A stretch of DNA of 64,000 nucleotides, taken from Sphingobacterium chuzhouense. Lineage in GTDB: Bacteria > Bacteroidota > Bacteroidia > Sphingobacteriales > Sphingobacteriaceae. Positions within the stretch are counted from its first letter, which is position 1. Each line of letters starts with the position of its first letter. The notes beneath the pieces are model-generated. The model was not told where the DNA came from. It did not search any database and saw only the letters and a program-made list of their open reading frames with translations. Positions 20,126 through 27,970 of this stretch are shown piece by piece. The DNA lies in the NCBI RefSeq assembly GCF_014692525.1, contig NZ_JACNYL010000001.1:372001-436000 (forward strand), read 5' to 3'. A program made the position numbers and the translations under genes.

Positions 20126-21837
20126 AGTCCAAAATTGAATTGGTAAGCTAGTTCTCCCCGGGTCTCCGAAAAAGAGGGACTTCCTCCGGTGATGGCACTT
20201 CCGGGATTGTTCTTGGTGAAATACATCATCGCACGCAGTGATTGCCATTTATTGATCGTGTATCCGATATTAGCTGACCCGTTGAAGATCAAGCTTTTGT
20301 TCCCTTGGCTTTTCCCCTGCATGATGCTACTATTTATCCCCGTGGTCAACTTGTTGTTTGCAAAGGCGTAATTTGCGCCAAGGGTAATTCCTCGATAGCT
20401 GTTGGTCATCGCTTCACTGTTGAGATTAGTGTAGCTGAGTGAAGAGCTGAGCGAGAGTCTCTTTTGTGGAAATGAAATAGTATAGTTGAGCAGGTATTGA
20501 CTGGTGGTGATATCCCTACTGGGAACATCCGGGTTGTTGTCAAAGTAGCTGTTGTAATCGTTCATACTACTGATATTAGCGGAAAGCAGAAAGATCTGTA
20601 TCTTGTCTGTCTGCTGTAGGCTATAACGAGGCATGATACCGATCGTCCGGGTTGTCTGTACAATTTTGAGCGAATCGGCAAAGCGCAGGGTATTCGGTCG
20701 TTGGTTGTTAGAGAAATTATTGAAATTGACATCTAATCCCAGTTGTGACGTTAGTTCGCCCGATATTAATCCAGATGCTATTACCCGTCGGGAGGTGGCT
20801 TCTTTCTGTAGGCGGATATTATCTTGTTCCAGACCGAAGCTCACATTGGCCCGAAACTTTCCACTCGGGTGATTATACGAGGGGCTGATGGTCAGGTTTT
20901 CAATATCGTTATTGAAAAAATAAGCACCCATGGACGTGAATCCCGGTTCGATACGCCGGTAATTGGTCTTGATGGCGTAGTTTTTACCTTGATAACCGAC
21001 TCCGGCATTGAATGCTAGAAACCATTCGGAACTACCATTGATATCGAGCAGTCCAGCGAGATTGCGTAAGGTCTTGTCAGGAATGGAATCCAGCGTCAAT
21101 GTCGAATTGAGGTCGCGGGTCAGTAAACTAATCGCTCCATCGCTTTCTACAAAAAAACGCTTAAACAAGGTGAATTTTGTCGCATAAGCCAATACAGAAT
21201 TGGCAGCAGGTTTGATCTGGTTCTCAAAGATAGCCAAATCTCCCGGCATGCTCGTGCTATCGTCCCGGGCGTGCAGAAAGCTGAGGTCGATGTAGTTGGT
21301 AGCGGATCCATAACCTATTTTTGCGGCTAAGCCTTTCCGGCTGAAGGAATATGGGACTAAAGACATAGAGGTCGTGTCGATCACTGTCGCGCGATTGAGC
21401 CGACCATACATCATACCGATGCGTAATTTCCCCGGATTGATCTCGAATCCACCCCCCAGCATGGTATGTCCAGCCAAGGTATAGGGCGAAAAGGTTACAT
21501 TGCGATATCCCGCATGCAGGGTTAACCACTTATAAGTGGGGCTTAGTCCATATTGATTAAAAGGTTGCTGGAAATTGCGCTCCTGCTTGCTGAAAGTGAA
21601 GCTCGTCGGGATCGTCCAGCCGTATATCGACAGCGTAGGCGACCCACTTAGCACATAATTGTACGGATCCATCCGGTTAGGAATCCCACTAGCATTGTAG
21701 TACAATCCCCTTACGCTGACATGCCCGTTAAAAGCAACAGGTTTTTGTTGTGCGATGTTCGTAAAGTCTTGGGCAGCGAGCTGCCCAAGACTTAGTCCTA
21801 ACCCAATAAACATCACGATATAAACAAACTTTTTCAT
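20122..21837 (-). CDS. Outer-membrane beta-barrel protein of the surface operon
   Basis: 571 residues with a signal peptide ending LAAQ. The rest is alternating amphipathic strands with polar turns, about 20 or more, such as KWLTLHAGYRNVTF, LRIGMMYGRL, YAIKTNYRRIEPGF, FRANVSFGLEQD, SLSSSLSYTNL and the last ELAYQFNFGL; this is what an outer-membrane barrel looks like. There is no plug, TonB box or OmpA domain, so it is not a TonB-dependent receptor. It could export or anchor the giant protein, whose start codon overlaps its stop. I recognise no named family with confidence. It lies 22 bases downstream of a collagen-like lipoprotein gene. Confidence 0.78.
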   Translation of the reverse strand: MKKFVYIVMFIGLGLSLGQLAAQDFTNIAQQKPVAFNGHVSVRGLYYNASGIPNRMDPYNYVLSGSPTLSIYGWTIPTSFTFSKQERNFQQPFNQYGLSPTYKWLTLHAGYRNVTFSPYTLAGHTMLGGGFEINPGKLRIGMMYGRLNRATVIDTTSMSLVPYSFSRKGLAAKIGYGSATNYIDLSFLHARDDSTSMPGDLAIFENQIKPAANSVLAYATKFTLFKRFFVESDGAISLLTRDLNSTLTLDSIPDKTLRNLAGLLDINGSSEWFLAFNAGVGYQGKNYAIKTNYRRIEPGFTSMGAYFFNNDIENLTISPSYNHPSGKFRANVSFGLEQDNIRLQKEATSRRVIASGLISGELTSQLGLDVNFNNFSNNQRPNTLRFADSLKIVQTTRTIGIMPRYSLQQTDKIQIFLLSANISSMNDYNSYFDNNPDVPSRDITTSQYLLNYTISFPQKRLSLSSSLSYTNLNSEAMTNSYRGITLGANYAFANNKLTTGINSSIMQGKSQGNKSLIFNGSANIGYTINKWQSLRAMMYFTKNNPGSAITGGSPSFSETRGELAYQFNFGL

Positions 21838-21859
21838 TGTTGAAAATCAGTGCAACCAA

Positions 21860-23143
21860 TCAATCTGGTATGTTGTAATGGTTTTTTAGCTCATTATAAT
21901 CTTGTTTAACCATATAAGGTGTTACATGATTATTACGATTTGAAGCCCTATTATCTGGTGGCGCTATGCTGTTACCCGGGATGATGACGTACCGGAAACG
22001 AATGTTATCACGGACATGGGCGGTGCCGATATCGAAGCCGGTATTCGTAATAAGTAAGAGAATAGTATGATTACTTTGGTTGATACGGTAACTGAAATCA
22101 GCCCAGTATGCCCAAACACCTTTACAGTTTAGCTGGCTGATATAATAGTCCGGACTGGTCGGATTATTAGTTATATTTTCTTGCATGTAAACGTTGATGG
22201 CAGCATTGTCATAGAGAGCGTTAACTAGCGATAGTTGCGAGACATATATGGAGCCGGATATGTCTCCTGTTCGGGAATTCTGCGCTAATCCCTCGGGAAC
22301 TAACCACTCACTATATATCACGTCATTTTGTGGCGCTCGAAGGTTCACGATTGGGCTTCCCCATCCCGATGCAGTTTTAGGTCCGTAGAGATTGGCTGTT
22401 CCGGTATGGATATAATAATCTCCGATTGCGCCGAGGCTTGTAGCCGGTGCCGACGCCCCACTTAAGATTTTCGATCCCGGCGTGCCGGCTGGTCCTTGTG
22501 CTCCGGTAGCGCCTGTTGCACCTCTTAAATTAGTGGGCATTCCCCAGCTTGACGCCGTTTTAGGGCCATAAAAGTCGCTTGTATTGGTTCGGAAATAAAA
22601 ATCGCCGACATTCCCTAATGAAGTTGCCGGAACCGCTGTTCCGCTGTATATTCTAGATCCATCATCGCCTTTCACACCTTTAAGATTAATCGGTGTGCCC
22701 CAACCTGAGGCAGCCTTGGGACCATAAAAATCAGCGGTGGTTGTGCGGAAGTAAAAGTCTCCGACAGCGCCTGTTCCTGTCGTAGGAACAGCTATGCCGC
22801 TCAGAATCCTCGAGCCGGCTGCTCCGGCGGGACCTTGGGATCCCTGTGCCCCCGTTGCACCGGTAGCTCCACGCAGGTTCGTAGCTGTTCCCCATCCGGC
22901 ATCGGATTTAGGTCCGTAGAAATCACTGTTGCTGGTGCGGAAATAAAAATCGCCGATGTCTCCGATGTCAGCGGTAGGTGCCGCACTACCGGTGTAGATA
23001 CGTGTGCCGTCCTCACCGTCGACACCATGCATACCGTCTTCACCGCGAGGGCCTACATCGCCCTCTTTGGTGCAACCTAATATCATGCACATAAAAAGCA
23101 GTCCTGCGAAAACTGTCCGGATTGTTATATTCGTATTCATCAT
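21860..23143 (-). CDS. Collagen-like surface lipoprotein with four YGPK repeats
   Basis: 427 residues. The signal peptide ends in a lipobox, MILGC, with the lipidated Cys at 24, followed by TKEGDVGPRGEDG, the first Gly-x-y stretch. Four units of about 50 residues follow (46-92, 110-158, 162-208, 223-268), each with a GDFYFRT..FYGPK..GWG core, separated by collagen-like Gly-x-y spacers such as GATGATGAQGSQGPAG. The C-terminal 150 residues form a globular domain ending DYNELKNHYNIPD, shared with the upstream paralogue. LspA would process it, and sorting to the cell surface is likely. The second ATG (23140) is an equal alternative. Its role may be a fibrous spacer or adhesin. Confidence 0.85.
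   Translation of the reverse strand: MMNTNITIRTVFAGLLFMCMILGCTKEGDVGPRGEDGMHGVDGEDGTRIYTGSAAPTADIGDIGDFYFRTSNSDFYGPKSDAGWGTATNLRGATGATGAQGSQGPAGAAGSRILSGIAVPTTGTGAVGDFYFRTTTADFYGPKAASGWGTPINLKGVKGDDGSRIYSGTAVPATSLGNVGDFYFRTNTSDFYGPKTASSWGMPTNLRGATGATGAQGPAGTPGSKILSGASAPATSLGAIGDYYIHTGTANLYGPKTASGWGSPIVNLRAPQNDVIYSEWLVPEGLAQNSRTGDISGSIYVSQLSLVNALYDNAAINVYMQENITNNPTSPDYYISQLNCKGVWAYWADFSYRINQSNHTILLLITNTGFDIGTAHVRDNIRFRYVIIPGNSIAPPDNRASNRNNHVTPYMVKQDYNELKNHYNIPD
22334..23008 (-). repeat. Four tandem protein-level repeats with collagen spacers
   Basis: The stretch encodes four copies of a unit with the core GDFYFRT, then FYGPK and GWG, at 48-64 codon spacing, the variation coming from Gly-x-y spacers of different length. 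The fourth copy is the most diverged (GDYYIHT, LYGPK). The upstream paralogue carries two copies, so copy number differs between the two genes. Confidence 0.8.
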
Positions 23144-23170
23144 GTTTTATTTGTTGTTGTTAACATTAAC

Positions 23171-24037
23171 CTAGTCTGGAATCTGGAATACCCTCTTTAC
23201 TTGGTTATAATCTTTCAAGTCTATATTTGCATTTGCTCGTACGCCTCCCGGAATCAAAACATACCGGAATTGTACGGTTCCAAACCCGAGGTACGGTTGC
23301 GTGTTGTCATGTGTAAAACGGGTCAGCAACAGACGTCCTGCACGGGGAACGAAACTGACAGTATTGGGTCTTGCGCCCGCGCGGGAGGTGTAGGGTAACG
23401 TAAGCACCGTGGTTCCAAACCGCATGTACACCTGAATCATTCCATTATCGATGATGGTCTGGGTCAACGGAGAAGCTGCAATATGGTTGACTTTTAGATT
23501 TGTCCCATCAATCAAGGTATCCCGTTCAGCTTGGGGAAAAGACATCCATCCACTGTAAATCACATTAGCTGTACCGGCAGAACCTTTGGGACCACGCAGA
23601 TTGACAAACGTCGTCGGCCAACCGCTGGCAGCCTTGGGGCCGTACAGCGCAGCGTTGGAGGTACGCAGGTAGAAGTCTCCTACCGCACCGACATTAGCGG
23701 CTGGTACAGTCGTGCCACTTAATATCTTCGCCCCGGCTGCCCCAGTAGGACCGCGCAAGCTAGTCGGCGTGCCCCAGCCTTCTGCTGTCTTAGGTCCGTA
23801 GAAATTGGAGTTGGACGTACGGAAGTAGAAATCCCCAACACGACCCAAATCTGCCGGAGGAACAACCGTACCATTGTATATGGTTGTTCCATCCTCGCCT
23901 TTTTCACCACGAATACCTTGTTCACCTTGTGGACCTTCCGGACCGATATCTCCTTTTTTGCAAGACGTAACTATAAATAGCACGCAGGTCATCCCGACGA
24001 ATAATAATTTGCTGATGTTTATGTTAAACGTTTTCAT
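23171..24037 (-). CDS. Collagen-like surface lipoprotein with two YGPK repeats (first gene of the operon)
   Basis: 288 residues. Lipobox VTSC with Cys26, then seven uninterrupted Gly-x-y triplets (residues 29-50, GDIGPEGPQGEQGIRG and on), two GDFYFRTSNSNFYGPK-type units, and a C-terminal domain of about 125 residues ending DYNQVKRVFQIPD. The first half of that domain differs from the paralogue while the FRYVLIPGG and IPD parts match, so the two may share a partner but bind different ligands. As the first gene it is presumably the main target of any control acting on the divergent region upstream. Confidence 0.85.
   Translation of the reverse strand: MKTFNINISKLLFVGMTCVLFIVTSCKKGDIGPEGPQGEQGIRGEKGEDGTTIYNGTVVPPADLGRVGDFYFRTSNSNFYGPKTAEGWGTPTSLRGPTGAAGAKILSGTTVPAANVGAVGDFYLRTSNAALYGPKAASGWPTTFVNLRGPKGSAGTANVIYSGWMSFPQAERDTLIDGTNLKVNHIAASPLTQTIIDNGMIQVYMRFGTTVLTLPYTSRAGARPNTVSFVPRAGRLLLTRFTHDNTQPYLGFGTVQFRYVLIPGGVRANANIDLKDYNQVKRVFQIPD
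23588..23887 (-). repeat. Two tandem YGPK repeat units
   Basis: Codons 51-150 of the first collagen-like gene encode two copies of the unit seen four times in the next gene (GDFYFRT/GDFYLRT, FYGPK/LYGPK, GW). Confidence 0.7.
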
Positions 24038-24132
24038 AATTGATATTTTTTGATTACACGGATATTGTTTGAATCTCTTCTCCCTTATCTTTCTACTAAA
24101 TTAAATCTTCCCCTACCTCGACACTATTACCT

Positions 24133-24172
24133 ATAGACAAACGACATTTTTAATAGACGAACGACATCTTTT
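24133..24172. promoter_or_regulatory. Paired 20-bp direct repeats between the surface operon and the LytTR regulator
   Basis: ATAGACAAACGACATTTTTA is followed directly by ATAGACGAACGACATCTTTT: 18 of 20 positions agree, at a period of 20 bases, about two helical turns. Tandem direct repeats near 21 bases apart are how LytTR-domain regulators usually bind. The pair lies about 96 bases upstream of the surface operon ATG and 60 bases upstream of the LytTR gene, so it could control both. A third copy of the 12-mer GACAAACGACAT lies inside the LytTR gene at 24873-24884. Operator function is an inference. Confidence 0.6.
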
Positions 24173-24231
24173 TAATTACAAATACTATATTTATATGTCT
24201 GTAAACCTTATCTTTATATGGAATAATTGTT

Positions 24232-24939
24232 ATGAAACCCTTCAATTGCATCGTTGTAGATGATGACGAGATAGATCGCCTGATGATCGTTTCTTTTGTA
24301 AAGCGATATGAGCAATTATGCCTTGTAGGAGTATTCGAAAATGCGGAAGAAGCTTTGTCTAATGGTGATTTCGACCAAATAGATGTTGTTTTTCTGGATA
24401 TCGATATGAATGGCATGGACGGAATTTCGTTTCGCAGGATGATTCAGGAAGTTCCGGTTTGTATTTTCATCACCTCACATCCTGAGTATGCTTTGGATAG
24501 CTTCTCGGTGGAGACGTTAGATTTTATAATAAAACCTATCTCGCTACAGCGATTTGATGAGAGTATAGTACGATTACAAACCTTTTTAAGTATCCAACAG
24601 AAAGCACACCTATATGAAAATATGCTTGGAACCGATCATGTCTTTATACGCGAAGGGCACCGGGAGACCAAAGTTGCTCTGCACGATGTGTTGTATCTGG
24701 AGGGACTGAAAGATTACACACTCCTGGTAACCGAAGACAAGAAACATTGCGTATTGTCTAGTATAGGCAATCTATTAAAAGAACTGCATTTCAATCATTT
24801 TGTGCGCATCCATAGAAGCTTTGCCGTCAGAAAGGATCTTATTAAATCGGTTTCTGCCAAAGAGGTATTGTTGACAAACGACATCAATATCCCGATAGGT
24901 CGGAGTTTTAAGGATAATATCAAATCATTGTTGATATGA
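24232..24939 (+). CDS. LytTR-family response regulator
   Basis: 235 residues. A receiver domain fills residues 4-118 with the acidic pocket DDD at 10-12, the phospho-acceptor Asp56 in VFLDIDMNG, the Thr/Ser switch in FITSHP and Lys101 in FIIKPIS. A LytTR DNA-binding domain follows from about 133 (FIREGHRETKVALHDVLYLEGLKDYTLL, then HFVRIHRSFAVR). Such proteins bind paired direct repeats and activate transcription. It is divergent from the surface operon and 26 bases upstream of a histidine kinase gene, its presumed partner. The local context makes it the likely controller of the surface operon, though this is inferred from position and the repeats only. Confidence 0.93.
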   Translation: MKPFNCIVVDDDEIDRLMIVSFVKRYEQLCLVGVFENAEEALSNGDFDQIDVVFLDIDMNGMDGISFRRMIQEVPVCIFITSHPEYALDSFSVETLDFIIKPISLQRFDESIVRLQTFLSIQQKAHLYENMLGTDHVFIREGHRETKVALHDVLYLEGLKDYTLLVTEDKKHCVLSSIGNLLKELHFNHFVRIHRSFAVRKDLIKSVSAKEVLLTNDINIPIGRSFKDNIKSLLI

Positions 24940-24965
24940 CAAAATTGGAACTATATTAAAAACCG

Positions 24966-26948
24966 ATGAAACATATACTGACCATATTGCTACTAATATC
25001 TACCATCTCCCTGTATGCACAAAAACAGGGGCAGGAGCGGGTTGACTCCCTACTTACTGAACTCGAAAAAGCAGAAACCGATACCACAAAGGTGAATATA
25101 TTGAATGAAGTGAGCAGGCAAAACATCAGTTTCGGGAATTATGAAATTGCTATGGAGCAGGCGGAAAAAGCCTTATTAGTGGCCCGAAAAGCCCAATTTA
25201 AAAAGGGCGAGGCCGATGCCCACAGCAGCATAGGAATTATTTACAGCAACCAGGGAAATTATCCGGAAGCATTGAAAAATCATTTGGCATTGCTGAAAAT
25301 AAGTGAAGAAACGGAGAATAAAGCGAATATGGCCAGTGCCCACATGAATATCGGGATTGTTTATGCCATACAGGGCAACTATCCCGAAGCATTGAAATTC
25401 TTTTTAAACGCACTAAAAATATTTGAAGAAATTGGGAATAAAAACAGAACAGCCAGTACTTACGGCAATATAGGGAATATTTACCGCATTCAGGGAAATT
25501 ACCGGGAAGCACTGAAAAATCATCAGGCAGCATTGAAGATATTTGAAATCATTGATGATAAACGAATGATTGCCAGCTGCTATATTAATATCGGGAATAT
25601 TTATGTCGACCAGGATAATTATCCGGAAGCACTGAAAAATCATCAGGCAGCATTGCGAATATGCGAAGAGGTGGGCGCAAAAAGAGAACAGGCCCTTTCG
25701 TATAATAACATAGGAGGAATTTATAGAAAACAGGGTAATTATGCGGAAGCATTGAAAAGTCTTTTTGCATCACTTAAAATAAGCGAGCAAATTGGGCACA
25801 AAGAACTAATGGCTATGACCTATTCCAGCATAGGGTTTGTTTACGAAAAGCTGGGTGAACTACGGGAAAGCGAGAAATGGCTATACAAAAGTTTACAGTT
25901 AGGCAAAGAAATCGGGATGACAGATAATACCCGGGATACGTACGAAGCACTTGCACGTACCGACAGCGCGCAGGGCAATTACAAAGGGGCTTTTGAAAAC
26001 TACAAAATGTACACCGCCTACAAAGACAGCCTCTTCAACGAAGAAAACACCAAAGAACTAACCCGCCTGGAGATGAACTATGGTTTTGAAAAGCAGCAGG
26101 ACTCCATCCGCCTTCTGAACGAAAAAGAAATCGCTGTCCGTGATGCTTCTATAGCGAACGTACGCAGGCAGCGCTTGTTTTTTATCGGCGGAATATTTGC
26201 CCTGACCATCATTGGGGGATTATTGTACTACCAAAGCAAACAACGGAAAAAACACAATGAAAAACTCCATTTGCTGAATACCGAACTCGATCAGGCCAAC
26301 CGCGTCAAAACCCGGTTTTTCAGCATACTGAATCACGACCTCCGTAGTCCGGTGGCCAATCTCATCCACTTCTTACACTTACAAAACGAAAACCCTGAAC
26401 TGCTGGACAAAGAAACAAAAGAACGTCTGCAAGGCAAGACCATATCGGGAGCTGAAAACCTACTTGCTTCAATGGAAGACCTGCTGCTATGGAGCAAAGG
26501 ACAAATGGAAAACTTTAAACCCGAACCAAAACAAATCCAAATACAACAACTGTTCGAGGATAACAAAAAAGTTTTTTCTGGGTATCAAAATATTCACTTT
26601 GCATATCATAACCCGGATGACCTCGAGATATTTACAGACTTGAATTATCTAAAGACTATCGTCAGAAACCTAACCAGCAACGCCATAAATGTATTTACAA
26701 CGACCGAAAACCCTTCCATCATATGGGAAGCCCGGCAGGAAAACGGACGAGTATTGCTTTCCGTGACGGATAATGGTCCTGGTGCCGACAGCAAAAAATT
26801 CCGTGCCTTGTACGACGACAAGGAGGTTGTGGGCATTAAATCGGGGTTAGGATTGCACCTGATACGAGATCTCGCTAAGGCGATTGGCTGTACAATCGAG
26901 GTAGAATCTACAAATAGTGCAGGAACAACGATAAAATTATTGTTTTAA
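24966..26948 (+). CDS. TPR-repeat sensor histidine kinase
   Basis: 660 residues. Signal peptide ending LYAQ, then a periplasmic TPR array (about 45-360) with at least six units at an exact 40-residue period carrying NIGxxYxxQGNYxEALK. One transmembrane helix lies at 404-423 (LFFIGGIFALTIIGGLLYY). A short coiled coil leads to the HisKA-type helix with His457 in FSILNHDLRSPV, and the ATPase domain has NLTSNAIN, VTDNGPGAD and GLGLHLI. It should autophosphorylate in response to something bound by the TPRs and pass phosphate to the LytTR regulator. LytTR regulators more often pair with LytS-type kinases; the HisKA plus TPR form is a Bacteroidota arrangement. Confidence 0.9.
   Translation: MKHILTILLLISTISLYAQKQGQERVDSLLTELEKAETDTTKVNILNEVSRQNISFGNYEIAMEQAEKALLVARKAQFKKGEADAHSSIGIIYSNQGNYPEALKNHLALLKISEETENKANMASAHMNIGIVYAIQGNYPEALKFFLNALKIFEEIGNKNRTASTYGNIGNIYRIQGNYREALKNHQAALKIFEIIDDKRMIASCYINIGNIYVDQDNYPEALKNHQAALRICEEVGAKREQALSYNNIGGIYRKQGNYAEALKSLFASLKISEQIGHKELMAMTYSSIGFVYEKLGELRESEKWLYKSLQLGKEIGMTDNTRDTYEALARTDSAQGNYKGAFENYKMYTAYKDSLFNEENTKELTRLEMNYGFEKQQDSIRLLNEKEIAVRDASIANVRRQRLFFIGGIFALTIIGGLLYYQSKQRKKHNEKLHLLNTELDQANRVKTRFFSILNHDLRSPVANLIHFLHLQNENPELLDKETKERLQGKTISGAENLLASMEDLLLWSKGQMENFKPEPKQIQIQQLFEDNKKVFSGYQNIHFAYHNPDDLEIFTDLNYLKTIVRNLTSNAINVFTTTENPSIIWEARQENGRVLLSVTDNGPGADSKKFRALYDDKEVVGIKSGLGLHLIRDLAKAIGCTIEVESTNSAGTTIKLLF
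25206..25925 (+). repeat. Six in-frame 120-bp tandem repeats encoding TPR units
   Basis: Residues 81-320 of the kinase repeat every 40 codons without a single insertion. At the DNA level some neighbours are almost identical: the run GAAGCACTGAAAAATCATCA is exact in two adjacent copies (near 25508 and 25628) and the identity continues beyond it. This suggests recent unit duplication or gene conversion. Confidence 0.85.
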
Positions 26949-26950
26949 TT

Positions 26951-27358
26951 TTACCCGTTCCCCAATTCTACGATCCGATCAAATTCTTCCGCTTTCAGTG
27001 GCATAACCGAAAGCCTTCCTTGACGTACCAATGCGATATCTTGCAAAAGCGGATCTGCTTTTACCATTTCTAACGTTACGGGCGTTTTGAATGTTTCGAC
27101 AGGCACTAAATCTACCACTACCCAACGTTCGTCTTCCGTAGTCGGATCTTGATAAAATTCTTTGACAACCTTGGCAATGCCTACGACCTCTTTTCCTTCG
27201 TTACTATGATAAAACAACACCAGGTCCCCTTTTTTCATTGCTTTAAGATTGTTTCGCGCTTGATAGTTACGCACACCATCCCAAAACGTTTCTCCGTCTT
27301 TATTAAATTGTTCCCAGCTATATTTAAACGGTTCGGATTTCACTAAGAAATAGTTCAT
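26951..27358 (-). CDS. EVE-domain protein
   Basis: 135 residues, almost entirely one EVE domain, a PUA-like fold that binds modified nucleobases in RNA or DNA. Typical features are MNYFLVKSEPFKYSWEQF at the start, WDGVRNYQARNNLKAMKKGD, the strand VLFYHSNEGKEVVGIAKV and the end VRQGRLSVMPLKAEEFDRIV. The family includes human THYN1 and bacterial proteins of unknown substrate. It shares an ATGA overlap with gldC upstream, so the two are translationally coupled. Its stop lies 2 bases from the stop of the convergent TPR kinase gene, with no room for a terminator. Confidence 0.93.
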   Translation of the reverse strand: MNYFLVKSEPFKYSWEQFNKDGETFWDGVRNYQARNNLKAMKKGDLVLFYHSNEGKEVVGIAKVVKEFYQDPTTEDERWVVVDLVPVETFKTPVTLEMVKADPLLQDIALVRQGRLSVMPLKAEEFDRIVELGNG

Positions 27359-27705
27359 TTTTCCTCCTCCAATACTTCCATTTTTTCGGCAAAATGCGCG
27401 CAGTAGTCCCGTAAGTCACCGATTACTTTATCCGCCATAGGATCCCCCCCTGATGCACGTAGGAAAGAATCGCCCAAAGTCTGCAACGTTTCATAGAAGA
27501 AACGCTTCATTTCATCGTAAGGCATATCCTTTGTCCAAAGGTCGATACGTAAAGAATTCTTATATTGCGCGTCCCAAAGAGCCAAAAACATCGCCTTTGA
27601 GGGCATTTCTTCGGAAGTTTCCCCGTCCGTCGATGACCAATCTATACGCTCCGGAATGTTTTGTTCATCTAACGTGACATTTAGTTTTATTTCTGCTTGT
27701 TTCAT
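27355..27705 (-). CDS. gldC: Gliding motility protein GldC
   Basis: 116 residues matching GldC in length and sequence: a strand-rich start (MKQAEIKLNVTLDEQNIPE), the conserved IDWSSTDGE, KAMFLALWDAQYKNSLRIDLWTKDMPYDEMKRF and LRDYCAHFAEKM. GldC is a soluble protein needed for full gliding in Flavobacterium but found in many non-gliding Bacteroidota, where its function is unclear. In many genomes gldB sits next to it; here the partners are the EVE gene (overlap) and, upstream, a small membrane protein. No other gld gene is in the window. Confidence 0.93.
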   Translation of the reverse strand: MKQAEIKLNVTLDEQNIPERIDWSSTDGETSEEMPSKAMFLALWDAQYKNSLRIDLWTKDMPYDEMKRFFYETLQTLGDSFLRASGGDPMADKVIGDLRDYCAHFAEKMEVLEEEK

Positions 27706-27727
27706 ATTTTCAATATCTTATAACTCA

Positions 27728-27967
27728 TTATACCACCTTTATAACCACCATCAATATCCCAACGACCAATATAAACGCAATCTGAGCAAACCATAACTTT
27801 TTTAGATCTTTAAAAATCATCCGAAATCCTAAATCTACCAGCGACAAAATTACACATAGTGCGATTAGCCAGCCCCAGGAGAACGTCATTTCGGTGTCCA
27901 AATTCATTTCCGAAATTACCCAAACCAGCACACAGGCCAACGTAATATTTAAAGGCGTAAGCTTCAT
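27728..27967 (-). CDS. Small three-helix membrane protein of unknown function
   Basis: 79 residues from the ATG at 27967 (a TTG one codon earlier is less likely). It has three hydrophobic segments: ITLACVLVWVISEMN, WGWLIALCVILSLVDLGF and WFAQIAFILVVGILMVVIKVV. The charged FKDLKKLW lies between the last two. I recognise no named family. It starts 4 bases after the helicase stop codon and ends 22 bases before gldC, so it belongs to the helicase-gldC-EVE transcription unit. Confidence 0.75.
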   Translation of the reverse strand: MKLTPLNITLACVLVWVISEMNLDTEMTFSWGWLIALCVILSLVDLGFRMIFKDLKKLWFAQIAFILVVGILMVVIKVV

Positions 27968-27970
27968 CAA

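Noticed and set aside
9937-24037. Surface operon as recently transferred DNA of different base composition
   Set aside because: A few 60-base lines counted by eye gave 27-33 G+C in the operon and 24-30 outside, which overlaps too much to support transfer. A proper sliding-window computation would be needed.
9937-24037. Type IX secretion cargo
   Set aside because: None of the products ends with a recognisable T9SS C-terminal domain, and no por or spr gene is in the window.
25206-25925. CRISPR-like array
   Set aside because: The period is an exact 120 bases, in frame, and encodes TPR units; there are no spacers.
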